Below are positions 18,414-26,288 of a stretch of 64,000 nucleotides of DNA, one piece after another. Within the stretch, counting starts at the first letter, position 1. Every line of letters begins with the position of its first letter. The notes beneath the pieces were generated by a model, which saw only the letters and a list, made by a program, of their open reading frames with translations, did not search any database and was not told where the DNA came from. The stretch comes from Streptomyces sp. NBC_00691 (GTDB lineage: Bacteria; Actinomycetota; Actinomycetes; Streptomycetales; Streptomycetaceae). A program made the position numbers and the translations under genes. The DNA lies in the NCBI RefSeq assembly GCF_036226665.1, contig NZ_CP109007.1, forward strand, positions 1,798,001 to 1,862,000, in the 5' to 3' direction.

Positions 18414-19190
18414 CTAGCGCGTACCCGTCTCCCAGGCCTGCTGGACGTGGTTCATGGTGCCGAGCCAGCGCTCCGGGTCGGTGGCCCGGTTGCGGTAGTA
18501 GCCGGCCACCTCGGGGTGCGGCAGGACGAGGAAGCGGTCGGCGGAGATCGCGTCGAGGAGGGCGTCGGCGACGTCCTCGGGCTCGATGGCGGTGGGGGCC
18601 AGGACGAGGTCGCCGGCCGTTCCCGCGGCGGTGAGCATGTCCGTACGGACTCCCTGCGGGCAGATGGCGTGGACGGCGAGACCGCGGTGCCGGTAGGTGA
18701 GGGAGAGCCATTCGGCGAAGGCGTACGCGCCGTGCTTGGAGACGCTGTACGGCGCCGCGCCGATCATGGTGAGCAGTCCGGCGGCGGAGACCGTGGAGAC
18801 GAAGCGCCCGCTGCCGCGCTCCAGCCAGTCGGGGAGCAGGGCGCGGGCCGCGCGGACGTGGGCCATGACGTTGACGTCCCAGGCGGCGGCCCAGACGTCC
18901 TCGTCGGCGAAGGCGTCGCCGGGTGAGGAGAGGCCCGCGTTGGCGCACCAGATGTCGACGGTGCCGCCGAGGGCCTCGCGGGCCTCGTCGACGACGGAGG
19001 AGGCGTCGCCGGGGACGGCGAAGGCGCCGATCTCCTCGGCGACGGCCTTGGTGCGGACGGGGTCGAGGTCGTTGACGACGACCCGGGCCCCCTCGGCCAC
19101 GAACCGGCGGGCGAGTGCGGCGCCGATGCCGCCACCCGCTCCCGTGACGACGACTCCGGCGCCCTGGACCTGGTTCGTGCCCTCGCTCAT
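18414..19190 (-). CDS. SDR-family oxidoreductase
   Basis: A 258-residue short-chain dehydrogenase. The cofactor motif VTGAGGGIGAALARRF is near residue 15, a variant CANAG replaces the usual NNAG, and the catalytic motif SAAGLLTMIGAAPYSVSKHG supplies Ser, Tyr and Lys. It probably oxidises a hydroxyl group with NAD(P). Its promoter carries the same dyad as the kinase/ACAD operon on the other side of tetR, suggesting that all three proteins act in one acid-degradation route, for example on a hydroxyacyl-CoA. The substrate is not determined. Confidence 0.82.
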   Translation of the reverse strand: MSEGTNQVQGAGVVVTGAGGGIGAALARRFVAEGARVVVNDLDPVRTKAVAEEIGAFAVPGDASSVVDEAREALGGTVDIWCANAGLSSPGDAFADEDVWAAAWDVNVMAHVRAARALLPDWLERGSGRFVSTVSAAGLLTMIGAAPYSVSKHGAYAFAEWLSLTYRHRGLAVHAICPQGVRTDMLTAAGTAGDLVLAPTAIEPEDVADALLDAISADRFLVLPHPEVAGYYRNRATDPERWLGTMNHVQQAWETGTR

Positions 19191-19242
19191 GGACCCACCT
19201 CTCCGCTCGACGACCTGTGACGACCTGTGACGACGCGGACAG

Positions 19243-19256
19243 ACTAACCAGTCGGT
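19243..19256. promoter_or_regulatory. TetR-type operator upstream of the SDR gene
   Basis: ACTAACCAGTCGGT matches the reverse complement of the 15286-15299 operator at 12 of 14 positions. It is 53 bases ahead of the SDR start on the minus strand and also within 130 bases of the divergent muramidase gene. Confidence 0.6.
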
Positions 19257-19372
19257 ATGGAAAGACGGAAGAGTGTCGACCGCATGCCTCGTTCCCGTGG
19301 GCGATCAGGACCGCTAGCGTGCGTGCCCATGTCACGCGCCCCGGCCGGGGACGGCGATCGAGGAGGTTTCGC

Positions 19373-20665
19373 ATGGGCCTGTCGCGACGGAAGCTGCTGG
19401 CCGCCGGGGGCGCCCTGGGGGCGGTGGCGGCCACCGCCCCCACCGCCTCGGGCGCCGCGCCCCTCGCGTCGGCCGGTGCGCCCACCGCCTCGGCGGCCGG
19501 GCGGGCGCCCGGACACGCGCGCGTGCGGACCGGATTCGAGCGTCTCGCCGACGACGGGTACGCGCTGCTCGCCGGGGAGCGCGTCGGCATCGTCACCAAC
19601 CCGACCGGCATCACCCGGGACGCCCGGCACATCGTCGACGTGATGCACGCCGACGAGCGGGTGGACCTGGTGGCCGTCTTCGGCCCGGAGCACGGCTTCC
19701 GGGGCACCGCGCAGGCGGGCGGCTCCGAGGGGCGGTACGACGACCCGGCGACCGGGCTGCCCGTCTACGACACGTACCTCAAGAGCGGGCAGCCGCTCGC
19801 GGACGTCTTCACCGCCTCCGGCGTGGACACCGTCGTCTTCGACATCCAGGACGCCGGCGCCCGCTTCTACACCTACATCTGGACGCTGTACGACTGCATG
19901 GTGGCCGCGGCGCTCGCCGGGAAACGGTTCGTGGTCCTGGACCGGCCGAACCCGGTGACCGGGCGGGCGGCACTGGGCCCCGTCCTGGACCGGGCGTTCG
20001 CCACCTTCGTCGGACGCGAGCCGATCGCGCAGGCGCACGGCATGACGGTGGCCGAGCTGGCCCTGCTCTTCAACGGCGAGTTCCTCACGACGCCGGTCGC
20101 CCTGGAGACCGTGCGCATGACGGGCTGGCGGCGGACGGACTTCTTCGACGCGACCGGGCTGCCCTGGGTGCCGCCCAGCCCCAACATGCCGACGCCGGAG
20201 ACCGCGGTCGTCTACTCCGGCACCTGTCTCTTCGAGGGGACGAACCTCTCCGAGGGCAGGGGCACCACCCGCCCCTTCGAGCTCCTCGGCGCGGAGGGGA
20301 TCGACCGGCGGTGGGCGGAGGCGGCGAACGCCCTCGGCCTGCCCGGCGTCCGGTTCCGCGAGGCCTACTTCGCGCCGACCTTCTCCAAGTTCCAGGGAAA
20401 GACCGTCGGCGGGGTGCAGCTGCACGTCCACGACCGGGAGTCCTTCGACCCGGTACGGGCCGGGATCGGGCTCCTGGTCACCGCCCGGAGTTCCTGGTCC
20501 GGCTTCGCCTGGCGGGCGGACAACTGGATCGACAAGCTGACGGGTTCGACGCGGGTGCGGACGCTGATCGACGCCGGTGCCGGGGTGGACGAGGTCGTCG
20601 GGGCGTGGCAGACGGACCTGGCGGCCTTCCGGGCGGTACGGAGGGAGTACCTGCTCTACCGCTGA
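19373..20665 (+). CDS. Tat-exported exo-beta-N-acetylmuramidase, NamZ/DUF1343 family
   Basis: A 430-residue protein starting with a twin-arginine signal (LSRRKLLAAGGALGAVAATA at residues 3-22) and an alanine-rich cleavage region. The mature part is the full DUF1343 fold, with VGIVTNPTG, AVFGPEHGFRGTAQAG, PVYDTYL, DIQDAGARFYTY, VLDRPNPV and GTNLSEGRGTTRPFE blocks. The family member NamZ releases terminal N-acetylmuramic acid from peptidoglycan fragments, so a role in cell-wall turnover outside the membrane is likely. The ATG at 19373 has GAGGAGG in front; an upstream start would lose the Tat signal. Confidence 0.87.
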   Translation: MGLSRRKLLAAGGALGAVAATAPTASGAAPLASAGAPTASAAGRAPGHARVRTGFERLADDGYALLAGERVGIVTNPTGITRDARHIVDVMHADERVDLVAVFGPEHGFRGTAQAGGSEGRYDDPATGLPVYDTYLKSGQPLADVFTASGVDTVVFDIQDAGARFYTYIWTLYDCMVAAALAGKRFVVLDRPNPVTGRAALGPVLDRAFATFVGREPIAQAHGMTVAELALLFNGEFLTTPVALETVRMTGWRRTDFFDATGLPWVPPSPNMPTPETAVVYSGTCLFEGTNLSEGRGTTRPFELLGAEGIDRRWAEAANALGLPGVRFREAYFAPTFSKFQGKTVGGVQLHVHDRESFDPVRAGIGLLVTARSSWSGFAWRADNWIDKLTGSTRVRTLIDAGAGVDEVVGAWQTDLAAFRAVRREYLLYR

Positions 20666-20772
20666 AGGCCGGCCCCGGGCGGCGGGAGGGGCGGACAGGT
20701 GGGGTTGTCCCCATGATCGACAGGGGTGCGGCCGGGATGTCACGGGACCGTCCCGCCGACCAGGCTGGGCCC

Positions 20773-22119
20773 ATGAACCCTTCCGGCACCTCCTTACGAC
20801 ACCGTCTGCCCCTCGTCGGACTGCTCCTGGCCGTCTGCCTCGGCGCCCTGGCGCCCGCCGCCGGGGCCGCCGGGGCCCCGGCGGCCGCCCCCGACCCGGC
20901 GCGCGAACTCGCCCGCACGGCCGCGCCGTTGACCGACCTCCGGCCGCTCGACCGGATGATCGGCTCGGCCAAGGTCGTCGGGATCGGCGAAGCCACCCAC
21001 AGCTCGGCGGAGTTCTTCACCGCCAAGCACCGGATCTTCGAACACCTCGTGGAGCGCCAGGGCTTCACCACCTTCGCCCTGGAGGCCAACTGGTCCACCG
21101 GGCTGCTCGTCGACGCGTGGGTGCGCACGGGCCGCGGCGACATCCGGGCGATCATGCGGGACGAGTTCCAGGAGTCGTACCGGCTCTGGAACACCGAGGA
21201 GTACCTCGACCTCTTCCGCTGGATGCGACGGCACAACCAGCTGCACCCCGACCACCCGGTCCGTTTCATGGGCAACGACCTCGGCTACGCGGGCGCGAAC
21301 CTCTTCGACGACGTGACCGCGTACGTCGCCCGCACCCATCCCGCGCTCCTCCCCCGCTTCCAGGAGCTGTACCGCGGCTCGCGCCCCACGGGCGGGGTCG
21401 AGGCCTGGATGAAGGGCTACATGACCAAGCCGCGCGCCGAACGGCAGCGGATGGCCGCCGAGGTGAACGCGGCACTCGCCCTCCTGGAGCGGCAGCGCCC
21501 CGCGAAGGACGCACGCGCGCGTGAGGCGGCCCGCTGGGCGGTGCAGAACGCGCGGGCCATCGCCCAGGTCGGCACCGAGTACGCCCACGACATGCTGACG
21601 GACGCCGGCATCGCCGCCGCCATGCTCTACCGCGACCGGGTCATGGCCGAGAACACCGTGTGGTGGCAGCGGCAGACCGGCGACCGGATCGTGCTCTCCG
21701 CGCACAACGGGCACGTCGGTTACGAGACCCCGAAGCCCGACCAGTACCCGCGGATCCAGGGCGCCTTCCTGCGGGACGCGCTCGGCCGGGACTACGTGAG
21801 CGTCGGCGCCTCCTTCGGTCGGGGATCCTTCAACGCGCACGACACCGAGGCCCCCGGCGAGCCGCTGCGGCGCTTCACCGTCGGCACCCTGGGACCGGAC
21901 AGCAACGCCCACACCCTCGACCGGGTCTCGCCCGACGCCTTCTACCTGGACCTGCGGCGCACGACCCCGGCCGCGCGCGGCTGGCTCGCCGTCCCCCGGC
22001 CGACCCGGAGCATCGGAACGGCGTACCCCTGGCCCGACACCGTGCACCGGGCGCGCCTCTCCACCGCGTACGACCTGATCGTCCACTTCCCCCGGATCAC
22101 GGCGGCCCGCGTCCGCTGA
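20773..22119 (+). CDS. Secreted erythromycin-esterase-family protein with an early TTA codon
   Basis: A 448-residue protein with a Sec-type signal peptide (about residues 10-36: RHRLPLVGLLLAVCLGALAP then alanine-rich) followed by an erythromycin esterase domain. Family motifs include VVGIGEATHSSAEFF, FALEANWSTG and the LSAHNGHVGYE His. Ere enzymes open macrolide lactones, but most secreted relatives have unknown substrates, so macrolide resistance should not be assumed. Codon 8 (20794-20796) is TTA, the rare leucine codon read by the bldA tRNA in Streptomyces, which would limit translation to late growth. The ATG at 20773 places the signal peptide correctly. Confidence 0.83.
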   Translation: MNPSGTSLRHRLPLVGLLLAVCLGALAPAAGAAGAPAAAPDPARELARTAAPLTDLRPLDRMIGSAKVVGIGEATHSSAEFFTAKHRIFEHLVERQGFTTFALEANWSTGLLVDAWVRTGRGDIRAIMRDEFQESYRLWNTEEYLDLFRWMRRHNQLHPDHPVRFMGNDLGYAGANLFDDVTAYVARTHPALLPRFQELYRGSRPTGGVEAWMKGYMTKPRAERQRMAAEVNAALALLERQRPAKDARAREAARWAVQNARAIAQVGTEYAHDMLTDAGIAAAMLYRDRVMAENTVWWQRQTGDRIVLSAHNGHVGYETPKPDQYPRIQGAFLRDALGRDYVSVGASFGRGSFNAHDTEAPGEPLRRFTVGTLGPDSNAHTLDRVSPDAFYLDLRRTTPAARGWLAVPRPTRSIGTAYPWPDTVHRARLSTAYDLIVHFPRITAARVR

Positions 22120-22304
22120 GGCGGGAGGGACGGGTGGGCGGGCCGTGACCGTACAGGGGTCGGCCACGGTCCGTCCGAAAAGGTACGCCTCCCGGTCGAG
22201 GTCTGGCCGGGGCCACGCGCGGGCATGCTGGCCCTGGAGCCGCCGCCCGCGCTCGGCGCGTCCTGGGTGCGACGGCCACCTCGACGGAGAGGGACGGGTC
22301 GGCC

Positions 22305-23576
22305 GTGACCGGGATGAGTGTGGAACCGTACCGGGAGATCACCTTCGACAAGGACGGCGACGGACCCGCGGGGCAGCCCGCGGCCCTCGTCGCACTGGCC
22401 CGGCAGGGCGTCACCGATCTGGTGGTGTTCGCGCACGGATGGAACAGTTCCCCGGCCGGCGCCACCCGGCTCTGCGCCGACTTCTTCGAACCCTTCCCCG
22501 GTCTGCTCGCCCCCGGCGTCGAGGCCGGGTACGCGGGCGTGATCTGGCCCTCGATGATGTTCACCGGCGAGCCGGTCCCCGACTACCGGGCCCTCGTGAC
22601 GGTCCTCCCGGAGAAGGAGCCGGTCCTCGACCGGCTCACCGAACTCCTCGTGACGGCGCCGGCGGACGAGGCGGCGTTCGCCGAGTTCGGTGCGCTGCTG
22701 AGGGAACTGACCGACGTGGCCGGCGACGGCGGCCACCGGGCGGGCGCCGCCGGGCCCCGTGAGCCGGTGCCGGAGTTCCTGGTGGCCGACCCGGTGGAGG
22801 TCTGTGCCCTCTTCACCGAGGCGCTGGAGGCGGAGGCCGGACGGACGGAGGGTTTCGGGGAGGGCTCTCCGGAAGGCTTCCGTGACGGCCCCGTTGAAGG
22901 CTTCGGCGAGGGGCTCGGGCGGTACTGGAAGGGGGCCCGCGAGGTCCTGCGGCAGGCCACGTACTACGTGATGAAGAAGCGCGCCGGTCACGTCGGCGAG
23001 TTCGGCCTCGGGCCGCTGCTCGGGGAGGTCGCCCGTGCCGCTCCCCGGCTCCGCGTCCATCTGGTCGGCCACAGCATGGGCGCCCGGCTCGTCGCGTACG
23101 CACTGAAGGGGCTGCCTTCGGGGGCGCGGCCGGTCGCCTCCGTGACGCTCCTCCAGGGCGCCTTCTCGCACTACGCGTTCGCGGACCGGCTGCCGCACGA
23201 CGCCGGACGCGCGGGCGCGCTGCGGGAGCTGCAGAACCGGGTCCGGGGGCCCGTGGTGGCCTGCTACTCGCGGCACGACACGGCGCTCGGCGTCTTCTAC
23301 CCGCTGGCGTCCCGGCTCGCGGGCGACTCGGCGTCGCTGACCCGGGCCGCCGGTCTGCTAGGCTCCGGCGACCCGCGCTGGGCGGCGATCGGGCACGACG
23401 GCGTCCAGGCGGTGCCCGGGACGGTCGTACGGTCGCTGGCGACGGTGCTGCGCGAGGGAGTGCCGGCCTCGGGGTGCGTGAGCGTCGACACGGCGGACGT
23501 GGTCCGCTCCCACAGCGACATCTGCCGGGCGGAGCTGGCCCGGGTGGTGGTGTCTGCGGCGCGGACGGGCAGGTAG
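22305..23576 (+). CDS. Alpha/beta hydrolase with an EGFGEG repeat insert
   Basis: A 423-residue soluble alpha/beta hydrolase. An oxyanion-type VVFAHGWNSSP strand is near residue 42 and the nucleophile elbow is VHLVGHSMGARLVAY near residue 256. A histidine near SRHDTALGVFY or GHDGVQ could complete the triad. Between them, at about residues 183-206, four copies of an EGFG/EGSP-like unit form an acidic glycine-rich insert. It resembles bacterial serine esterases or lipases of unknown substrate. Start may be GTG 22305 or ATG 22314. A GGAGAGGGA stretch lies upstream. Confidence 0.75.
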   Translation: MTGMSVEPYREITFDKDGDGPAGQPAALVALARQGVTDLVVFAHGWNSSPAGATRLCADFFEPFPGLLAPGVEAGYAGVIWPSMMFTGEPVPDYRALVTVLPEKEPVLDRLTELLVTAPADEAAFAEFGALLRELTDVAGDGGHRAGAAGPREPVPEFLVADPVEVCALFTEALEAEAGRTEGFGEGSPEGFRDGPVEGFGEGLGRYWKGAREVLRQATYYVMKKRAGHVGEFGLGPLLGEVARAAPRLRVHLVGHSMGARLVAYALKGLPSGARPVASVTLLQGAFSHYAFADRLPHDAGRAGALRELQNRVRGPVVACYSRHDTALGVFYPLASRLAGDSASLTRAAGLLGSGDPRWAAIGHDGVQAVPGTVVRSLATVLREGVPASGCVSVDTADVVRSHSDICRAELARVVVSAARTGR

Positions 23577-23767
23577 CAGCGGGTACGGGCCTCCCCCGGC
23601 CCTCGCCCGCGGCGCCTCCGCGTCTCTCCGGACTCCTCCGTTCCGCCCCGTCGCCGAGGCCACTCCGCCCCCACTGATGGCTGCCATCCGAATTTCGATG
23701 GAACACGACGGGGCGCTCGTTCGTCCCTCTGATACCACGGAACGACCAGCGACGGAGGTGGCGGGAG

Positions 23768-24382
23768 ATGGCCGGTTTCCGGAGTCTCGCGAGACAGGTG
23801 CGCGATCCGGGGTGCGACACGGCCCTGCGCAGGTACTCGCTGCGCAAGTGTCTGGAGCGGTTCGCGCCGTACGGGCACAGGGCTACGTGGGACCACCTGT
23901 GCCGCAGGCACAGGTTCGGACCCGAGGACCGGGAGCTCGACCCCGGGCGGCTGATCGCCGCGCTCGACGAGCTGGAGGAGGCGCGGGCCGTGTGGCTCGC
24001 GTACGAGGAGGAGTTCGCCGCCCGGCGGCGGCGCGAGAAGCACGAGGGGCTGCGCCGGCTCGGAGCCCTCGACGACTGGCACCGGCGGGTCTGGGGCGGC
24101 AACGGCGTGGTGCGGTGCGGCGATCCGGCCGTGCACCCGTCGGACCCGCTGCCCGAGGTGCTGCGGCGGCTGATCAGGGCCCTGGAGGGCGACCCGGGCG
24201 AGCGGTGCCCGGTGTGCGCGGGGCCGCGCATCGCGTGGGCGGGGCCGTCCGACACGTACGAGCCGTGGCTCGGCCCGGTCTGTGGGGACTGTGGGGTGGG
24301 CGTGCCGCGCGCGGTCCTCACCTCGGGGGCGCTGGCCCGCGCCCGTGACGGGCGGAGCCGCTCGCTGGCATCGGCGGCGTGA
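23768..24382 (+). CDS. Conserved hypothetical protein with a C-terminal zinc ribbon
   Basis: A 204-residue protein I cannot assign to a named family. The N-terminal half is basic and helical (RYSLRKCLERFAPYGHRATW), the middle is an acidic/arginine-rich helix, and the last quarter holds four cysteines, C147/C150 (CPVC) and C172/C175 (CGDC), the spacing of a zinc ribbon. DWHRRVWGGNGVVRCGD precedes it. The GTGA overlap with the next gene, a BKACE enzyme, couples the two. A nucleic-acid or protein-binding role is possible; nothing shows catalysis. Confidence 0.7.
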   Translation: MAGFRSLARQVRDPGCDTALRRYSLRKCLERFAPYGHRATWDHLCRRHRFGPEDRELDPGRLIAALDELEEARAVWLAYEEEFAARRRREKHEGLRRLGALDDWHRRVWGGNGVVRCGDPAVHPSDPLPEVLRRLIRALEGDPGERCPVCAGPRIAWAGPSDTYEPWLGPVCGDCGVGVPRAVLTSGALARARDGRSRSLASAA

Positions 24383-25185
24383 GCCGGCGGGGGCCCGACG
24401 TGCCGCCGGCTCGGCCGGGGGCACCGGTGCTGCAGGTCTGTCTCAACGGGACACGGGGGCCCGGTGACGCGGCGGCGGTGCCGATGTCGCCCGAGTCGCT
24501 CGCGGAGTCCGCGGCGCGGGCGGTGGCGGCGGGCGCCGTGGAGGTGCGGATGCATCCCCGGACGCCGTGCGGGGGTACGTCGCTCTCGCCCCGGGTGCTC
24601 GGCCCCGCCCTGCGTTCGGTCCGGGCCGCGGTGGGCGGGGGCGTACGGGTGACGACCGCGGTGGCCGCCGAGCCCGACGCGGGGCGTCGGACCGAGCGGA
24701 TCCGGTCCTGGGCGGTGCTGCCCGACCTGGTGTCGGTCGACTGGCACGAGCCGGGGGCCGAGGAGGTCGCGGGGGCGCTCCTGGAGCGCGGGATCGGGGT
24801 CGAGGCCGGGCTGTGGGCCCGTACGGACGGTCCGGAACGCTTCGCCCGCTCGGCGCTCGCGCCCCGCGTACGACGGGTCCTCACGAAGGTCCCGTGGCCA
24901 TCGGCCTGGAGCGGGGCCGAGGAAGCCGCGTGCTCCTGCCTCTCCGGGCTCCAGCTGCCGCCCGGTGTTCCCGTGTTGGCGCACGGTGAGGACGCCGGGG
25001 CCTGGCCGGTGCTGCGGCTCGCCCGGCGGCTGGGCCTGGCCGTCCGGATCGGCCTCGAGGACACCGTGCTGCTCCCGGACGGCACCCGGGCCCGCTCCAA
25101 CGCGGAGCTGGTCGCCGCCGCCCTCGCGGGCCCGGGGGGCCTGTCGATCACACGGCCCGATCCGGAAGTGGCGGGGGCGCCTTGA
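24379..25185 (+). CDS. BKACE-family (DUF849) beta-keto acid cleavage enzyme
   Basis: A 268-residue TIM-barrel protein of the 3-keto-5-aminohexanoate cleavage enzyme family. Typical blocks are LQVCLNGTRGPGDAAAVPMSP at the first strand, the metal-ligand region VEVRMHPR (the HPR variant of the usual HxH), and RIGLEDTVLLPDGTRARSNAELV near the C-terminus. The family condenses a beta-keto acid with acetyl-CoA or cleaves it. It lacks an adjacent CoA-transferase or catabolic partner; only a zinc-ribbon protein is coupled upstream (GTGA). Substrate unknown. It is slightly shorter than most members, and HPR in place of HxH deserves checking. Confidence 0.78.
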   Translation: MSRRGPDVPPARPGAPVLQVCLNGTRGPGDAAAVPMSPESLAESAARAVAAGAVEVRMHPRTPCGGTSLSPRVLGPALRSVRAAVGGGVRVTTAVAAEPDAGRRTERIRSWAVLPDLVSVDWHEPGAEEVAGALLERGIGVEAGLWARTDGPERFARSALAPRVRRVLTKVPWPSAWSGAEEAACSCLSGLQLPPGVPVLAHGEDAGAWPVLRLARRLGLAVRIGLEDTVLLPDGTRARSNAELVAAALAGPGGLSITRPDPEVAGAP

Positions 25186-25219
25186 CGCCGCGGGCCGGGC
25201 CAGATCGACGAGACACCCC

Positions 25220-25702
25220 CTACGTCTCGTCGCCGCCGGGGGCGGTGTTGCGTACGGGCAGCAGGCGGGAGCCCGCCATCCGCTCGCCGAAGGCGTCGTC
25301 GGGGTTGGACAGCACGCAGGTCTCCAGGGAGAGACAGCCGCAGCCGATGCAGTCCGTCAGGTGGTCGCGGAGCCGGCCGAGCTGTTTGATGCGCTCGTCC
25401 AGCTCGGTGCGCCAGGCCGCCGAGAGCCGGGCCCAGTCCTCGTTCGTGGGCGTGCGCTCCTCCGGGAGCTGGGCGAGGGCCTGACGGATCGTCGCCAGCG
25501 GGATCCCCACACGCTGCGCGGCGCGGACGAAGGCGACCCTGCGCAGGGTGTCCCGGCCGTAGCGGCGCTGGTTGCCGGTGGTGCGGCGGCTGCTGATGAG
25601 CCCCTTCGCCTCGTAGAAGTGGAGGGCCGAGACGGCGGCCCCGCTTCGGGCGGAGAGCTGGCCGACGGTGAGCTCGTGGATCTTCTCTGGAATCTGCGGC
25701 AC
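25220..25702 (-). CDS. soxR: Redox-sensitive transcriptional activator SoxR
   Basis: A 160-residue MerR-family protein. The N-terminal winged helix (LTVGQLSARSGAAVSALHFY) is followed by a dimerisation helix and the [2Fe-2S] cluster motif CIGCGCLSLETC with cysteines at residues 118, 121, 123 and 129, exactly the SoxR pattern. In Streptomyces, SoxR senses redox-active secondary metabolites such as actinorhodin rather than superoxide. It is divergent from the maoC gene. No obvious SoxR box was recognised nearby, so its targets probably lie elsewhere. Confidence 0.92.
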   Translation of the reverse strand: MPQIPEKIHELTVGQLSARSGAAVSALHFYEAKGLISSRRTTGNQRRYGRDTLRRVAFVRAAQRVGIPLATIRQALAQLPEERTPTNEDWARLSAAWRTELDERIKQLGRLRDHLTDCIGCGCLSLETCVLSNPDDAFGERMAGSRLLPVRNTAPGGDET

Positions 25703-25722
25703 CCCGCGACCCTACTGGTCCG

Positions 25723-25751
25723 TTGACAGCGGCCTCCGCACCCCACATGCT
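25723..25751 (+). promoter_or_regulatory. Promoter of the maoC gene
   Basis: TTGACA (25723-25728) is spaced 17 bases from CATGCT (25746-25751), a near-consensus HrdB-type promoter. The operator at 25751-25766 begins at the last base of the -10, a classic position for repression. Confidence 0.55.
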
Positions 25752-25766
25752 GAGCAAGCGCTTAGA
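25751..25766 (+). promoter_or_regulatory. Operator copy 1 (AAGCGCTT core) upstream of maoC
   Basis: TGAGCAAGCGCTTAGA contains the self-complementary core AAGCGCTT. The same 16 bases recur exactly upstream of the tetR gene at 26956-26971. The pair brackets the maoC/tetR unit and is the probable TetR binding site. Confidence 0.72.
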
Positions 25767-25777
25767 TACCGACCGTT

Positions 25778-25812
25778 GGGTATGCCGTACCAGGTGGGGT
25801 ATGCCGCACCAG
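25778..25812 (+). repeat. Two tandem copies of a 16-base unit in the maoC leader
   Basis: GGGTATGCCGTACCAG (25778-25793) and GGGTATGCCGCACCAG (25797-25812) differ at one base and have a 19-base period. They lie between the operator and the maoC ribosome site and may be a second regulator-binding array or a simple duplication. Confidence 0.55.
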
Positions 25813-25826
25813 AAGGGAACAGGAAC

Positions 25827-26288
25827 ATGGCCGAGCCGAGGATCTTCACCTCCGCCGAGGAGCTGCGCGCGGGGGTCGGCGAGCAGCTGGGGCACAGCGA
25901 CTGGGTGGAGATCGACCAGAAGCGGATCGACCTCTTCGCCGAGGCGACCGGGGACCACCAGTGGATCCACGTGGACCCGGAGCGCGCGGCCTCCGGCCCG
26001 TTCGGCACGACCATCGCGCACGGCTATCTGACCCTGTCGCTGCTCCCGCTGTTCGTGCCGCAGGTGCTGCGGGTCGAGGGCATGAAGATGGGCCTCAACT
26101 ACGGCACGGAGAAGGTGCGTTTCCCCGCGCCCGTGCCGGTCGGTTCACGGCTGCGCGCCACGGCCGTCCTGACGAAGGTCGAGGAGGCCGGCGGCGGTGT
26201 GCAGGTGACGGCCGCCGTGACGGTGGAGCGCGACGGCTCCGAGAAGCCGGTCTGCGTCGCCGAGTCGGTCTCCCGCTACTACTTCTGA
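25827..26288 (+). CDS. MaoC-like (R)-specific enoyl-CoA hydratase
   Basis: A 153-residue single hot-dog-fold protein. The hydratase motif is ATGDHQWIHVDPERA (catalytic Asp and His) followed by FGTTIAHGYLTLSLLP, as in PhaJ and MaoC-type hydratases. It adds water to enoyl-CoA to give the (R)-3-hydroxyacyl-CoA, or acts on a related thioester. The last 10 bases overlap the end of a convergent TetR gene that carries the same operator in its promoter, so that regulator is the likely repressor. The ATG at 25827 is preferred over an upstream start at 25668 that reads through the promoter. Confidence 0.88.
   Translation: MAEPRIFTSAEELRAGVGEQLGHSDWVEIDQKRIDLFAEATGDHQWIHVDPERAASGPFGTTIAHGYLTLSLLPLFVPQVLRVEGMKMGLNYGTEKVRFPAPVPVGSRLRATAVLTKVEEAGGGVQVTAAVTVERDGSEKPVCVAESVSRYYF

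Noticed and set aside
20773..22119. Macrolide resistance determinant
   Set aside because: Family membership alone does not show macrolide hydrolysis; the protein is secreted and no macrolide cluster is near.
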